DNA of 55,789 nucleotides from positions 1 through 55,789 of the forward strand of contig NZ_JABEMG010000013.1 in NCBI RefSeq assembly GCF_013004695.1, written 5' to 3'. The stretch comes from Promicromonospora citrea (lineage in GTDB: Bacteria > Actinomycetota > Actinomycetes > Actinomycetales > Cellulomonadaceae). Below the pieces are notes generated by a model. That model saw nothing but the letters and a program-made list of their open reading frames with translations, was not told where the DNA came from and did no database searches. The stretch's first letter is position 1. Each line of letters begins with the position of its first letter. A program made the position numbers and the translations under genes. This document shows, in pieces, positions 8,038 through 17,254 of the stretch.

Positions 8038-8667
8038 ATGGCGGACGGATCTTCCGACTCGAGGACGTCGATCATCGTGGCGCTCATCGTCGCGGCCAGT
8101 ACGGTCCTCGCGGCCGTCATCGGCCTCTTCTCCGGGGCGGTGGAGATCCCGTCGCTCACGGGCAGGCCGGGGTCGTCCGAGCTCGAGCAGACGGTACAGG
8201 CGCTCGAGGGCAAGGTGAACGAGCTCGAGCAGCGCAACGGCGAGCTCGAGGACCAGCTCGCCGAGGCGTCGAGCGTCGGCACCGGGTCCGACACGGCGAG
8301 CACGGCGGACGACGACGTGGAGATCGTCCGGCAGACGGACGGACCGCTCCACCTGGACAACTACTCCTGCATCACGCTCGACAGCACCGCGCCCGACTGG
8401 GACGCCACCGACTACCAGGGCGACTTCTGCCTCAGCAGCGGCTTCGTCGAGGGCGAGAACCTCACGGTGTTCGACGACGAGCCCAGTCACGCGGACTGCG
8501 ACGCCCGCACCCAGCTGACGTCGTCCACGCCGTACGAGGGGCTCCTCGACAAGTACGTGTGCGTCGACTCCGACGGCGGACGCACAGCCCGGGTGCACTT
8601 CACGAAGATCGCGCCCGGCGCGGACAGCACCGAGATCGATGTCGAGGTCCTGGTCTGGAAGGAGTGA
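8038..8667 (+). CDS. Membrane-anchored coiled-coil protein, unknown function
   Basis: 209 residues. One transmembrane helix at about 11-33 (SIIVALIVAASTVLAAVIGL) leads to a leucine-heptad coiled coil at about 47-75 (ELEQTVQALEGKVNELEQ). An extracytoplasmic domain with four cysteines (in NYSCI, GDFCL, ADCDA and YVCVD) follows, and these could form two disulfides. ATG at 8038 follows GGCAGGGGT. Similar coiled coil plus Cys-domain proteins occur in actinobacteria, but I do not recognise a named family. It stands alone behind its own promoter. Confidence 0.7.
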   Translation: MADGSSDSRTSIIVALIVAASTVLAAVIGLFSGAVEIPSLTGRPGSSELEQTVQALEGKVNELEQRNGELEDQLAEASSVGTGSDTASTADDDVEIVRQTDGPLHLDNYSCITLDSTAPDWDATDYQGDFCLSSGFVEGENLTVFDDEPSHADCDARTQLTSSTPYEGLLDKYVCVDSDGGRTARVHFTKIAPGADSTEIDVEVLVWKE

Positions 8668-8744
8668 CCCCCGTGCCGGTGGCGAGTGCCGCGCGCGCGG
8701 GTGACGGTGGGCTGGTACCACCCCACCGAGCACCGGAGGACACC

Positions 8745-8918
8745 ATGGGCATGGACGACAAGATCAAGCACGCCGCCGAGGACGCGGGCGGCAAGCTCAA
8801 GGAGACCACCGGCCGCGCCACGGACGACGAGGAGCTGCAGGCGGAGGGCGAGGCCGACCAGACGAAGGCCAAGCTCAAGAAGGCGGGCGACGACGTCAAG
8901 GACGCCTTCACCGACTGA
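8745..8918 (+). CDS. CsbD-family stress protein
   Basis: 57 residues, the normal length for CsbD-like proteins. The sequence is Lys/Asp/Glu/Ala-rich and hydrophilic, with the typical pattern MDDKIKHAAEDAGGKLKETTG followed by AEGEADQTKAKLKKAGDDVKDAF. CsbD of Bacillus is induced by general stress; the molecular role is unknown. ATG at 8745 has an excellent GGAGGA site 6 bp upstream. Its stop codon lies inside the terminator stem shared with lacI. Confidence 0.9.
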   Translation: MGMDDKIKHAAEDAGGKLKETTGRATDDEELQAEGEADQTKAKLKKAGDDVKDAFTD

Positions 8919-8935
8919 GCCCGCTGCCGGGCTCA
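8916..8935. terminator. Bidirectional terminator containing both stop codons
   Basis: A perfect 8-bp stem TGAGCCCG/CGGGCTCA with loop CTGC. The TGA of csbD opens the left arm and the lacI stop lies in the right arm, so one hairpin serves the two convergent genes. Confidence 0.65.
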
Positions 8936-9931
8936 GCCCCCGCTGCTCTCCCGCACCACGAGCCGGAACGGAGCCACCAGCGTCTCGGGCGGCATGTCCT
9001 CGCCCGCGAGCCGCCGGGCGATGCGCGTGAACGCCGTGTGCGCGATCCACCGCTTGTCCGGCGAGACGCTGGTGAGCGACGGCACCGAGTAGCGGCCGTC
9101 CTCGGCGTCGTCGAAGCCGACCACCGCGAGGTCGTCGGGCACGCGCAGCCCGGCGTCGTGGGCGGCCCGCAGGGCGCCGAGGGCGAGCGAGTCGGAGAAG
9201 CAGAAGACGGCGTCGGGCGGGTCGCCGCCGTCGACCAGGGAGTGCAGGACCGCGGCGCCGTAGCGCCGCCCGAACCCGCCGGTCAGCGGCATGCCGCCGG
9301 CCGGCACCGCGAGCCCCGCCTCCTCGAGCGCCGCCAGGTACCCCGCGGTGCGGAGCTCGACCGTGCCGTTGCCGTCGTCGCGCCAGCCGATCGCGGCGAT
9401 GCGCCGGTGCCCGCGCTCGACGAGGTGCCGCACCGCGACCCGCGCCGCCTCGCGGTTGTCGATGGCGACGTGGTCGAAGCCCGGGACGTCGGTCTCGCCG
9501 AGGAACACCAGGGGGCTGTCGGGCAGGCGCGCCGTGACGTCGTCGGCCCGCAGGGCGATGGGGCTGAGCACGAGCGCGTCGAACAGCCCGCCACGCGCGG
9601 CGCGCGCCAGCAGCGACGTCTCGCGCTCGAGATCGCCGTCGGTCTGGTCGATGACGACCGTGAAGCCCCGCGCCGCGCCCTCCTCGACGAAGTCACGCGT
9701 CAGCTCGGCGAAGTACGGCGTCTCGAGGTCCGGCAGCATGAGGCCGATGAGGCCGGTGCGGCCGACCTTGAGGCTCCGGGCCATCTCGCTGGGCCGGTAG
9801 CCGAGTTGCTCGACGGCCTCGAGCACACGACGCCGGGTCGGCTCCGCGACGTGCACGAACCCGTTCACGACGTTCGACACCGTGCGCACCGAGACGCCTG
9901 CGGCCGCGGCGACCTCGCGCCGCGTCACCAT
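8933..9931 (-). CDS. LacI-family repressor of the rhamnoside operon
   Basis: 332 residues. The N-terminal helix-turn-helix VTRREVAAAAGVSVRTVSNVVNGF and hinge RRRVLEAVEQLGYRPSEMARSL are canonical LacI. The periplasmic-binding-like core has GLIGLMLPDLETPYFAEL, HVAIDNREAARVAVRHLVERGHRRIAAIG and DAVFCFSDSLALGALRAA. GTG at 9931 directly precedes TVTRRE-type homology. It is divergent from a sugar-transport and GH78 operon with two LacI operators in between, so it probably represses that operon until a rhamnose-containing sugar binds. Confidence 0.92.
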   Translation of the reverse strand: MVTRREVAAAAGVSVRTVSNVVNGFVHVAEPTRRRVLEAVEQLGYRPSEMARSLKVGRTGLIGLMLPDLETPYFAELTRDFVEEGAARGFTVVIDQTDGDLERETSLLARAARGGLFDALVLSPIALRADDVTARLPDSPLVFLGETDVPGFDHVAIDNREAARVAVRHLVERGHRRIAAIGWRDDGNGTVELRTAGYLAALEEAGLAVPAGGMPLTGGFGRRYGAAVLHSLVDGGDPPDAVFCFSDSLALGALRAAHDAGLRVPDDLAVVGFDDAEDGRYSVPSLTSVSPDKRWIAHTAFTRIARRLAGEDMPPETLVAPFRLVVRESSGG

Positions 9932-9987
9932 GTGCGGTTCACCTCGAACCCTCCCCTCCCCGAGCGGAGCCTACGACGCCGACGGCT

Positions 9988-10050
9988 CTTGCATCGATTC
10001 AAAGCCACCCCTAGCATGTCGGCGAACCGGCGTTTGCATCGAGGCAAACG
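9988..10050. promoter_or_regulatory. Two LacI-type operators
   Basis: CTTGCATCGATTCAAAG (9988-10004) and CGTTTGCATCGAGGCAAACG (10031-10050) are near-perfect palindromes with the LacI-family central CG and TTTGCATCGA half-site. Centre-to-centre distance is about 44 bp, roughly four helical turns. They flank or overlap the promoter of the transport operon. Confidence 0.85.
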
Positions 10051-10076
10051 TACCCGGTGGCCACAAGGAGGTAGGC

Positions 10077-11408
10077 ATGTTCACAGCACACGGTCACGGC
10101 CGAGGGCTCCGGCGGGGCCTCGCGGTCGGCGCTGCGGCGACGCTCGTCGGGTCGCTCGTCGCGGGGTGCTCCGGCGGTGCGGACAGCGGCGGCGCGGTCG
10201 AGATCAGCTACCTGGTCCCGAACGACGCGACAGGTGTCGAGTCGGCCGAGCGCCTCATCAGCGCGTTCGAGGAGGCGCACCCGGACATCGCCGTCGACCT
10301 GCAGACCCAGCCGGACGGCACGGAGGGTGACAACCTCACCAAGACCAAGCTCGCGACGGGCGAGATGGAGGACGTCTTCGTCTACAACACAGGCTCGCTG
10401 CTCCAGGCGCTCAACCCCGACCAGACGCTGACCGACCTCTCGGACGAGGAGTGGGTCTCGCACGTCTCCGACGACTTCCTCGACACGGTGCGCACCGACC
10501 AGGGTCTGTACGGCGCGCCGACCGGCTCCTCCTTCGGCGGCGGCATCCTCTACAACGTGCCGCTCTACGAGGAGCTCGGCCTCGAGGTGCCGGAGACCTG
10601 GGACGACTTCGTCGCGAACAGCGAGACGATCGCCCGCGAGCGCCCCGACGTCACGCCGGTGCTCCAGGCCTACGGCGAGACGTGGACGGCACAGATGCTG
10701 ATCCTGGCCGCGCACGGATCGGTCGCGCAGGAGGACCCGGGCTGGGCCGAGAGGTTCACCGCGGGCGAGGCGAAGTTCGCGCAGGAGCCCGCGCTCGCGG
10801 GCTTTGAGCACCTGCAGGAGGTGCACGACGCGGGCCTGCTCAACGAGGACTTCGCGTCGCTGACGCACGACCAGGCGCTGCGGCAGCTCGCCGAGGGCGG
10901 CGCCGCGCACTACCCGATGCTCACCAACGCGGCGCCCGCCATCGCGCAGAACAACCCCGACGAGCTGGACGACGTCGGCTTCTTCGCCCTGCCTGCCGCC
11001 GACGCCGAGCACACCGCGGCGACGATCTGGCAGCCGGGCGCCGTCTACATCCCGAGCAGCACGACGGGCGAGGAGCTGGAGGCCGCGAAGACGCTCGTCG
11101 AGTTCATCACCTCCAGCCCCGAGGCGTGCGCGATCGCGCAGGACACCGGCGTCGCGACCGGCCCGTACGTGATCGACACCTGCCCGCTCGAGGACGGGGT
11201 GCCGCGCATGGTCGAGGACCTGCAGACCTACGTCGACGAGGACCGCGCCGAGCCGGCTCTGGAGTTCGTCTCGCCGGTCAAGGGCCCCAACCTGGAGAAC
11301 ATCGCGATCGAGGTGGGCTCGGGCATCCGGTCGGCCGCCGACGGCGCGGCCGCCTACGACGAGGACGTGCGCAAGCAGGCCCAGCAGCTCGGTCTCAGCG
11401 GCTGGTGA
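10077..11408 (+). CDS. Sugar ABC transporter solute-binding lipoprotein
   Basis: 443 residues. A lipoprotein signal peptide with basic N-region and lipobox LVAGC (Cys31 as lipidated residue) is followed by the family-1 extracellular sugar-binding fold: VEISYLVPNDATGVESAERLISAFEEAHPDI, then TGEMEDVFVYNTGSLLQAL and IWQPGAVYIPSS near the ligand cleft. ATG at 10077 has an AAGGAGGT site. Being first in a LacI-controlled operon with two permeases and a GH78 enzyme, it most likely binds a rhamnose-containing oligosaccharide. The operon lacks its own ATPase, so a shared MsiK-type ATPase elsewhere is expected. Confidence 0.9.
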   Translation: MFTAHGHGRGLRRGLAVGAAATLVGSLVAGCSGGADSGGAVEISYLVPNDATGVESAERLISAFEEAHPDIAVDLQTQPDGTEGDNLTKTKLATGEMEDVFVYNTGSLLQALNPDQTLTDLSDEEWVSHVSDDFLDTVRTDQGLYGAPTGSSFGGGILYNVPLYEELGLEVPETWDDFVANSETIARERPDVTPVLQAYGETWTAQMLILAAHGSVAQEDPGWAERFTAGEAKFAQEPALAGFEHLQEVHDAGLLNEDFASLTHDQALRQLAEGGAAHYPMLTNAAPAIAQNNPDELDDVGFFALPAADAEHTAATIWQPGAVYIPSSTTGEELEAAKTLVEFITSSPEACAIAQDTGVATGPYVIDTCPLEDGVPRMVEDLQTYVDEDRAEPALEFVSPVKGPNLENIAIEVGSGIRSAADGAAAYDEDVRKQAQQLGLSGW

Positions 11409-11410
11409 CC

Positions 11411-12331
11411 ATGACGACGCTCTCGCCACCCGGCACGCTCCTGCGCAAGGAGGCCGCCGGCACCACGCGTCGCCGGACCGACTCGAGCTACCCGCTGTGG
11501 TTCGCGGTCCCCGCCGCCGTGCTGTTCCTCGTGTTCTTCGCGGTGCCGACGTTCGCCTCGTTCTGGTTCAGCCTCACACGCTGGACGCTGTTCGACGTCG
11601 AGTTCATCGGGTTCGACAACTTCGTGCAGTTCTTCCGCGAGCCGCAGCTCGTCACGGGGTTCGTGAACACGCTGGTCTACGGCATCCTCACCAGCGGTGC
11701 CAAGGTCGTGCTCGGGCTGGCGCTGGGCGTGTTCCTCACCTCGCCGATCCTCGGCCGCGGCTACCTGCGGGCGATCGTGTTCTTCCCGGTGCTGGTGTCG
11801 ACGATCGGCGTCGGCATCACGTTCAAGGTGCTGCTCGACCCGTTCGACGGCGTCGTGAACCGGGTGCTGGGCTGGTTCGGGGTCGACGGGCCGGGCTGGC
11901 TCACCGACCCCGACCTCGCCCTGCTCACCGTGGCCGCCGTCGACGTCTGGAAGGGTCTCGGCATCGCGACCCTGATCTTCATCGCCGGCATCGTCGCCAT
12001 CCCGCAGGACTACTTCGAGGCCGCCCGGATGGACGGCGCGAGCGGCTGGCAGCAGTTCCGGCACATCACGCTCCCGCTGTCCATGCCCGCGACGGGGACC
12101 GTCGTCATCCTGTCGCTCATCGGCGGTCTGCGGTCCTTCGACCTCATCTGGGCGATGACGAACGGCGGGCCCGGGTTCACGAGCGACGTCATCGGCTCGG
12201 TCATCTACAAGCAGTACCAGGCAGGCTTCTACGGCCTCTCGACGGCGGGCAACGTGGTGCTCTTCGCCGTCGTCGCGGCCGTCATGGTCCCGGTGTCCCT
12301 GGCACTGCGACGACGGGAGCAGGAGCTGTGA
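11411..12331 (+). CDS. Sugar ABC transporter permease (MalF-like)
   Basis: 306 residues with six predicted membrane spans, the first at about 28-50 (LWFAVPAAVLFLVFFAVPTF). The cytoplasmic EAA loop that contacts the ATPase is visible as YFEAARMDGASGWQQFRHITLPL. It starts 2 bp after the binding-protein stop and overlaps the second permease by 4 bp (GTGA). It forms the heterodimeric channel with the next protein. Confidence 0.92.
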   Translation: MTTLSPPGTLLRKEAAGTTRRRTDSSYPLWFAVPAAVLFLVFFAVPTFASFWFSLTRWTLFDVEFIGFDNFVQFFREPQLVTGFVNTLVYGILTSGAKVVLGLALGVFLTSPILGRGYLRAIVFFPVLVSTIGVGITFKVLLDPFDGVVNRVLGWFGVDGPGWLTDPDLALLTVAAVDVWKGLGIATLIFIAGIVAIPQDYFEAARMDGASGWQQFRHITLPLSMPATGTVVILSLIGGLRSFDLIWAMTNGGPGFTSDVIGSVIYKQYQAGFYGLSTAGNVVLFAVVAAVMVPVSLALRRREQEL

Positions 12332-13161
12332 GAACCCTTCGTCTGCGCCGCGCCGCCTACGGCGTGCTGGCGATCGTCGTGAGCGTGGTCGTCTTCCTCG
12401 TCCCGTTCGCGTTCATCGTGCTCACGGCGTCCAAGACGGCGCCCGACGCCTCCCAGCTCGAGTTCTCGCTGCCGCAGGACTGGGCGTTCCTCGACAACCT
12501 GGTCGAGGTCGTCAGCTACCGGGACGGGATCGTGCTGCGCGCGTTCGTCAACTCGGCCGTGCTCACCGTGCTCAGCGTGACCGCGATGGTGCTGCTGGCC
12601 GCGATGGTCGGCTACGTCACGCAGCGGCGCCGGTCGTGGCTCAACCCCGTCGTCGACACCATGGTGCTGGCCGGGCTCATCGTGCCGCCCGCCGTCGTGC
12701 CGACCGTGTGGGTGCTGCAGCGTCTCGAGCTGTTCAAGACCCTCGGCGGACTCGTGCTCATCGAGGTCACGTTCGGCCTCTCGTTCTGCATCCTGCTGTT
12801 CCGGGCGTTCGTCGCGACGATCCCCCGCGAGCTCGACGAGGCCGCGATCCTCGACGGCGCCGGCCCGGTCCGCCTGTTCTGGACGATGATCGTGCCGCTC
12901 CTGCGGCCCGTGATCATCACGGTGGTCGTGGTGCAGGCCGTCGCGGTGTTCAACGACTTCACCGGGCCCCTGTACTTCCTGCCCGGCGACGAGAACGCCA
13001 CCGTGCAGCTCACGCTCTACAACTTCCAGGGCCAGTCGCTGAACCAGTACAACCTCCTGTTCATGGACATCCTGCTCATCACGATCCCGCCGCTCGTGCT
13101 GTACGTGTTCTTCAACCGGCAGATCGTCGCGGGCATGACCAACGGCGCCCTCAAGGGCTGA
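12328..13161 (+). CDS. Sugar ABC transporter permease (MalG-like)
   Basis: 277 residues with six membrane spans (first at about 11-35). The EAA loop is ELDEAAILDGAGPVRLFWTMIVPLLRP, and the C-terminus ends in the MalG-type QIVAGMTNGALKG. GTG at 12328 overlaps the previous stop, indicating coupled translation. It is the channel partner of the preceding permease. Confidence 0.92.
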   Translation: MRTLRLRRAAYGVLAIVVSVVVFLVPFAFIVLTASKTAPDASQLEFSLPQDWAFLDNLVEVVSYRDGIVLRAFVNSAVLTVLSVTAMVLLAAMVGYVTQRRRSWLNPVVDTMVLAGLIVPPAVVPTVWVLQRLELFKTLGGLVLIEVTFGLSFCILLFRAFVATIPRELDEAAILDGAGPVRLFWTMIVPLLRPVIITVVVVQAVAVFNDFTGPLYFLPGDENATVQLTLYNFQGQSLNQYNLLFMDILLITIPPLVLYVFFNRQIVAGMTNGALKG

Positions 13162-13182
13162 CCCCTACCTCCGGAGAAGCCC

Positions 13183-15696
13183 ATGACGCTCGCCACCACC
13201 CTGACGGCCGAGTCGCCGGTCGCCGTCCCCCGCCCGCGCCTGTCCTGGGTCACCGAGACCGAGGCTCCCGGCTGGACGCAGGCGCGCGCCGAGCTCGAGC
13301 TCGACGGCGACCGGCGGGTCACCCTCGAAGGCCGCGAGTCCGTGCTCGTGGCCTGGCCGTTCGCCGACCTCCTCCCCCACTCCCGGCACACGCTGCGCGT
13401 ACGGGTCACGGGGTCGGACGGCGTGCCGGGGCCGTGGAGCGCGCCGCTCGACGTGACGACGACCTTCCTGGCCGACGGCGAGTGGGCCGCCCGGTTCGTC
13501 GAGCTCGCCGTGGCGCGGCGCGACGCCCAGCCGTTCCGCGTGCGGCGCGAGTTCCCGGTCGCCGAGGACCTCGTGCGCGCGACGCTGTTCGGCACGGCGC
13601 TCGGTGTCTACCAGGCACGGCTGAACGGGGCCGCGGTCGACGACCACCTCCTCAAGCCGGGCTGGACCCCGTACCGCGAGCGCCTCGTGCACGAGTCGAC
13701 CGACGTGACGGCGCTCGTGCGGCCGGGGGCGGCGAACGCGCTCGCCGCCGACGTGGCGGGCGGCTGGTTCACCGAGCGGTGGTTCCTGCCCGAGCCGCGG
13801 TACGGCGCGCAGCCGTCCGTGGCGCTGCAGCTCCGCCTGGAGTACGCGGACGGCCGCGTCGAGCACGTCGTGACGGACGGCGACTGGCGCGCGACGGACG
13901 ACGGACCCGTCGTGCGCAGCAGCCTGTACGACGGTGAGACGTACGACGCGCGCGCCGAGACGCCGGGCTGGGACCTGCCCGGCTTCGACGACTCCCGGTG
14001 GCAGCGCGTGCGGTTCGCCGCCGGGGCGCCCGTGCCCGTGGCCCGGACGGCGCCGCCGGTGCGGGTCTCCGAGACCGTGGCCCCTGTCGAGCGGCTGACG
14101 TCGCCGGGCGGGGCACAGCTCGTCGACCTCGGGCAGAACCTCGTGGGGCGGGTGCGCCTGCGGGTGACGGGACCGCGCGGCACCGTCGTCACGCTGCGGC
14201 ACGCGGAGGTGCTGGAGCACGGTGAGCTCGGCGTCCGCCCGCTGCGGGCCGCCGAGGCGACCGACACCTACGTGCTGGCGGGTGACGCGGACGGGGAGGT
14301 GTGGGCGCCGGACACGACGTTCCACGGCTTCCGCTACGTCGAGGTGTCCGGTCTGCCCGCGGATGCGTGGGAGGTCGAGGCCGAGGTGGTGCACAGCGAG
14401 CTGCGGCGCACGGGGTGGTTCACGAGCTCGCACGCCCTGCTGGACCAGCTCCACGAGAACGTGGTGCGGAGCATGCGCGGCAACTTCCTGTCCGTGCCGA
14501 CGGACTGCCCGCAGCGCGACGAGCGCCTGGGCTGGACGGGCGACATCCAGGTCTTCTCTCCCACGGCGGCCTTCCTGTTCGACACGCGGTCGTTCCTCGC
14601 CTCGTGGCTGGAGGACCTCACGATCGAGCAGGACGCCTCGGGCGCCGTGCCGTTCGTGGTGCCGAACGTGCTGGTCGAGGCGTCACGCCCGGCCGCGGCC
14701 TGGGGCGACGCCGCGACCGTCGTGCCGACGGTGCTCCACGAGCGCTACGGCGACGCCGGGGTCCTGGCGACGCAGTACGACAGCATGCGGGCCTGGACCG
14801 AGCACGTGCTGGGGCTGGCGGGCGAGACGCTGCTGTGGGACGAGGGCTTCCAGTTCGGCGACTGGCTCGACCCGGCGGCGCCGCCGGACGATCCGTTCCG
14901 GGCCATGACCGACCCCGGCCTGGTCGCGACGGCGTACCTCGTGCGGTCCTGCGACCTGACGGCGCGCGCGGCCGCCGTCCTCGGCCGGGACGACGAGGCA
15001 CGCCGGTTCGCGGAGACCGCCGACCGCGCCCGGGCCGCGTTCGGCACCGCGTACGTCACCCGCGACGGTGACCTGACGTCGGCCTCGCAGACCGCCTACG
15101 CGCTGGCCCTCCGGTTCGACCTGGTCCGGGACGCGGCGCTGCGCGAGCGCCTGGGCCGGCGGCTGGCGGCTCTCGTGGAGAAGAACGGGTACCGGATCGG
15201 CACGGGGTTCGTGGGCACGCCGATCGTCGCCGACGCCCTGACCGACACGGGGCACCTGGAGACCGCCGCCCGCCTGCTGCTCGAGACCGGCAACCCGTCG
15301 TGGCTGTACCCGGTGACGATGGGCGCCACGACCATCTGGGAGCGCTGGGACTCGATGCTCGAGGACGGCACGATCAACCCGGGCGAGATGACGTCGTTCA
15401 ACCACTACGCGCTGGGCGCCGTCGCCGACTGGCTGCACCGCACCGTCGCGGGCCTCGCCCCCGCGGAGCCCGGGTACCGGACGATCCTCGTCGCGCCCCG
15501 GCCGATCGCCGGGCTCGACCACGCCGAGGCCGCGCTCGACACGCCGTACGGGCGGGCGCGGGTGGCCTGGCGCCGCACGGGGGACGACGTCGTCGTCGAG
15601 GCGGACGTGCCCCCGAACGCGCGGGCGGTGGTGCGGCTGCCCGGTGCACCGCAGGAGACGGTCGGCTCCGGGCGGCACGCCTGGACCCTCGGGTGA
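13183..15696 (+). CDS. Alpha-L-rhamnosidase, glycoside hydrolase family 78
   Basis: 837 residues with no signal peptide, so it is probably cytoplasmic and acts on imported substrate. Order: N-terminal Fn3-like and beta-sandwich domains (about 1-380), the (alpha/alpha)6 catalytic domain (about 400-740) and a C-terminal beta domain. The GH78 active-site block DCPQRDERLGWTGD spans residues 441-454. E447 is the likely general acid, as judged from the family. E720 in TIWERWDS is the likely general base. It releases terminal L-rhamnose from plant glycans or glycosides. It lies 21 bp after the permease with an GGAG site and is the last gene of the LacI-controlled operon. Confidence 0.93.
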   Translation: MTLATTLTAESPVAVPRPRLSWVTETEAPGWTQARAELELDGDRRVTLEGRESVLVAWPFADLLPHSRHTLRVRVTGSDGVPGPWSAPLDVTTTFLADGEWAARFVELAVARRDAQPFRVRREFPVAEDLVRATLFGTALGVYQARLNGAAVDDHLLKPGWTPYRERLVHESTDVTALVRPGAANALAADVAGGWFTERWFLPEPRYGAQPSVALQLRLEYADGRVEHVVTDGDWRATDDGPVVRSSLYDGETYDARAETPGWDLPGFDDSRWQRVRFAAGAPVPVARTAPPVRVSETVAPVERLTSPGGAQLVDLGQNLVGRVRLRVTGPRGTVVTLRHAEVLEHGELGVRPLRAAEATDTYVLAGDADGEVWAPDTTFHGFRYVEVSGLPADAWEVEAEVVHSELRRTGWFTSSHALLDQLHENVVRSMRGNFLSVPTDCPQRDERLGWTGDIQVFSPTAAFLFDTRSFLASWLEDLTIEQDASGAVPFVVPNVLVEASRPAAAWGDAATVVPTVLHERYGDAGVLATQYDSMRAWTEHVLGLAGETLLWDEGFQFGDWLDPAAPPDDPFRAMTDPGLVATAYLVRSCDLTARAAAVLGRDDEARRFAETADRARAAFGTAYVTRDGDLTSASQTAYALALRFDLVRDAALRERLGRRLAALVEKNGYRIGTGFVGTPIVADALTDTGHLETAARLLLETGNPSWLYPVTMGATTIWERWDSMLEDGTINPGEMTSFNHYALGAVADWLHRTVAGLAPAEPGYRTILVAPRPIAGLDHAEAALDTPYGRARVAWRRTGDDVVVEADVPPNARAVVRLPGAPQETVGSGRHAWTLG

Positions 15697-15775
15697 AATA
15701 ACCCCGCGGCCTGCGCGGTTGCCTCTCGCGTGACGGCGCGGGCCCCTCCGCGCGACCGACGACGAGAGGTTCTTC

Positions 15776-16531
15776 GTGCCCGACATCGTGACCAACCCGT
15801 TCGTGATCCCGGCCGGGACCGTCCAGCACGGCGTGACCCGTGTCCGGGCGGTCAGCCAGGGGACGGTGGTGGCCGACGCGGTCCCGCTGCTGGTGTGGGA
15901 GTACTCGTACGCGCCCCGGTACTTCTTCCGGCCCGGCGACCTGCGGGCCCAGCTGCGCCGGTCCGGGCTCGGCGAGCGCTCGCGCGTGCTCGGGCGCAGC
16001 GAGCTGTACGACGTCGTGCTCGGGGACCGCGTCCTGGCCGGCGCCGCGCAGCGGTATCCCGAGGCGCCGACCGAGGGCATGCGGGGCGCGTTCACGCTGA
16101 CCTGGTCAGCGATGGACACCTGGTTCGAGGAGGACGAGGTGATCCACTTCCACGCCCGCAGCCCGTACGTGCGGGTCGACACGCTGCGCTCCTCCCGGCA
16201 CGTGCGCGTGGTGGTCCGGGGCGAGGTGGTCGCCGAGTCGCGCCGTCCGGTCATGCTGACCGAGACCGGGCTGCCCGCGCGGTACTACCTGCCGCGGTCG
16301 GACGTGCGGATGGACCTGCTCACGCCCACCGACGCCGTGAGCTACTGCCCGTACAAGGGCACCGCGCGCTACTGGTCCGTCCGCGTCGGCGACCTCGCGC
16401 TGCACGACGCCGTGTGGGGGTACGAGACGCCGCTGCGTGAGGCGCACGGTGTCGCCGGGCTGGTGTGCTTCTGGCCGGAGCGGAGCCCCGAGCTCGAGGT
16501 GCTCGTGGACGGCGAGCGGATCGGGGTGTAG
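15776..16531 (+). CDS. DUF427-domain protein (two tandem copies)
   Basis: 251 residues with the DUF427 fold repeated. Each half has a RYYLPRSDVRMDLL- or RYFFRPGDLRAQL-type block, and the second half contains the signature TPTDAVSYCPYKGTARYWSV followed by DLALHDAVWGYETPL and CFWPER. The family is widespread in actinobacteria and its biochemical role is not established. GTG at 15776 has GAGAGG upstream. No operon partner is evident; the next gene is convergent and begins right at its stop. Confidence 0.85.
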   Translation: MPDIVTNPFVIPAGTVQHGVTRVRAVSQGTVVADAVPLLVWEYSYAPRYFFRPGDLRAQLRRSGLGERSRVLGRSELYDVVLGDRVLAGAAQRYPEAPTEGMRGAFTLTWSAMDTWFEEDEVIHFHARSPYVRVDTLRSSRHVRVVVRGEVVAESRRPVMLTETGLPARYYLPRSDVRMDLLTPTDAVSYCPYKGTARYWSVRVGDLALHDAVWGYETPLREAHGVAGLVCFWPERSPELEVLVDGERIGV

Positions 16532-17254
16532 TCAGACGTCGGGCCGCAGCTCGAAGTCCCAGGCGATGACCTGCGACCGCCCGGCGTCGGCGGCGGACGA
16601 CGCTTCCGGGACCCAGGACACCAGCTCCCAGATGTCCGGCGGGCCGGGGGGCAGCGGGGTCGGCTCCGGGTCCGGGCACGGCACGTACGGCGGGGCGAAG
16701 AGCTCCTCGCACGCGCGCACCACGAACCCGTGGGGCAGGGCCGCGCGCAGGTAGTCGCTCGTCTCGTGGCTGCCGCCGGGCATGTACCCGACGCGACCGT
16801 CCGGCGTCTGCTGGACCAGCGGGAACAGCGGCGAGCGCGCATAGTAGCCGCGCACGTCGAGCGTGATCAGGTGCCCGCCCGGCCGTATGACGCGCGCCGC
16901 CTCGGCGAAGAACGGCCGCAAATCCGACACGTGGCTCAGCGCCAGCGTGCACGTCACGTGGTCGACGTCACCGTCGGGCAGCGGCAGGGCGGCGAGGTCG
17001 CCCTCCAGGAGGGTCGCCTCCGGGACCGCGCGGCGGGCCAGCCCGAGCATGCCCGGGGAACCGTCGACACCGACGACGTCGTGCCCGCGGTCCAGGAGCT
17101 GCCGGGTCACCGCGCCGCTGCCGCACGCGGCGTCGAGCACCCGGCCCGTCGGAAGCGGGTCGAGCAGCGGGGCCAGCAGGTCGTCACGCATCGGGAAGCA
17201 GCTGTTGCCCTCGACGTCGTAGGTCGCGGACCAGCCGTCGTACCCGTCGCGCAC
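16532..17254 (-). CDS. SAM-dependent methyltransferase, 5' end probably disrupted
   Basis: 240 residues from the only usable in-frame start (GTG 17254). The class I methyltransferase motif I is clear (GRVLDAACGSGAVTRQLLD), with the acidic ribose-binding residue in VVGVDGSPGML and the post-motif DHVTCTLALSHVSDL. The same frame remains convincingly coding upstream to about 17425 (HPLAYLLGLEGVALLRAFAG, then a helical segment) with no ATG or GTG. An ATG at 17434-17436 is out of frame by one base, next to a short G run (C run on the coding strand). The gene may therefore carry a single-base deletion near 17425-17430, or start at a non-standard codon. The substrate is unknown. Confidence 0.75.
   Translation of the reverse strand: MRDGYDGWSATYDVEGNSCFPMRDDLLAPLLDPLPTGRVLDAACGSGAVTRQLLDRGHDVVGVDGSPGMLGLARRAVPEATLLEGDLAALPLPDGDVDHVTCTLALSHVSDLRPFFAEAARVIRPGGHLITLDVRGYYARSPLFPLVQQTPDGRVGYMPGGSHETSDYLRAALPHGFVVRACEELFAPPYVPCPDPEPTPLPPGPPDIWELVSWVPEASSAADAGRSQVIAWDFELRPDV

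Noticed and set aside
15697-15775. Terminator hairpin after the rhamnosidase
   Set aside because: AACCCCGCGG/GCGCGGTT pairs only imperfectly; too weak to list.
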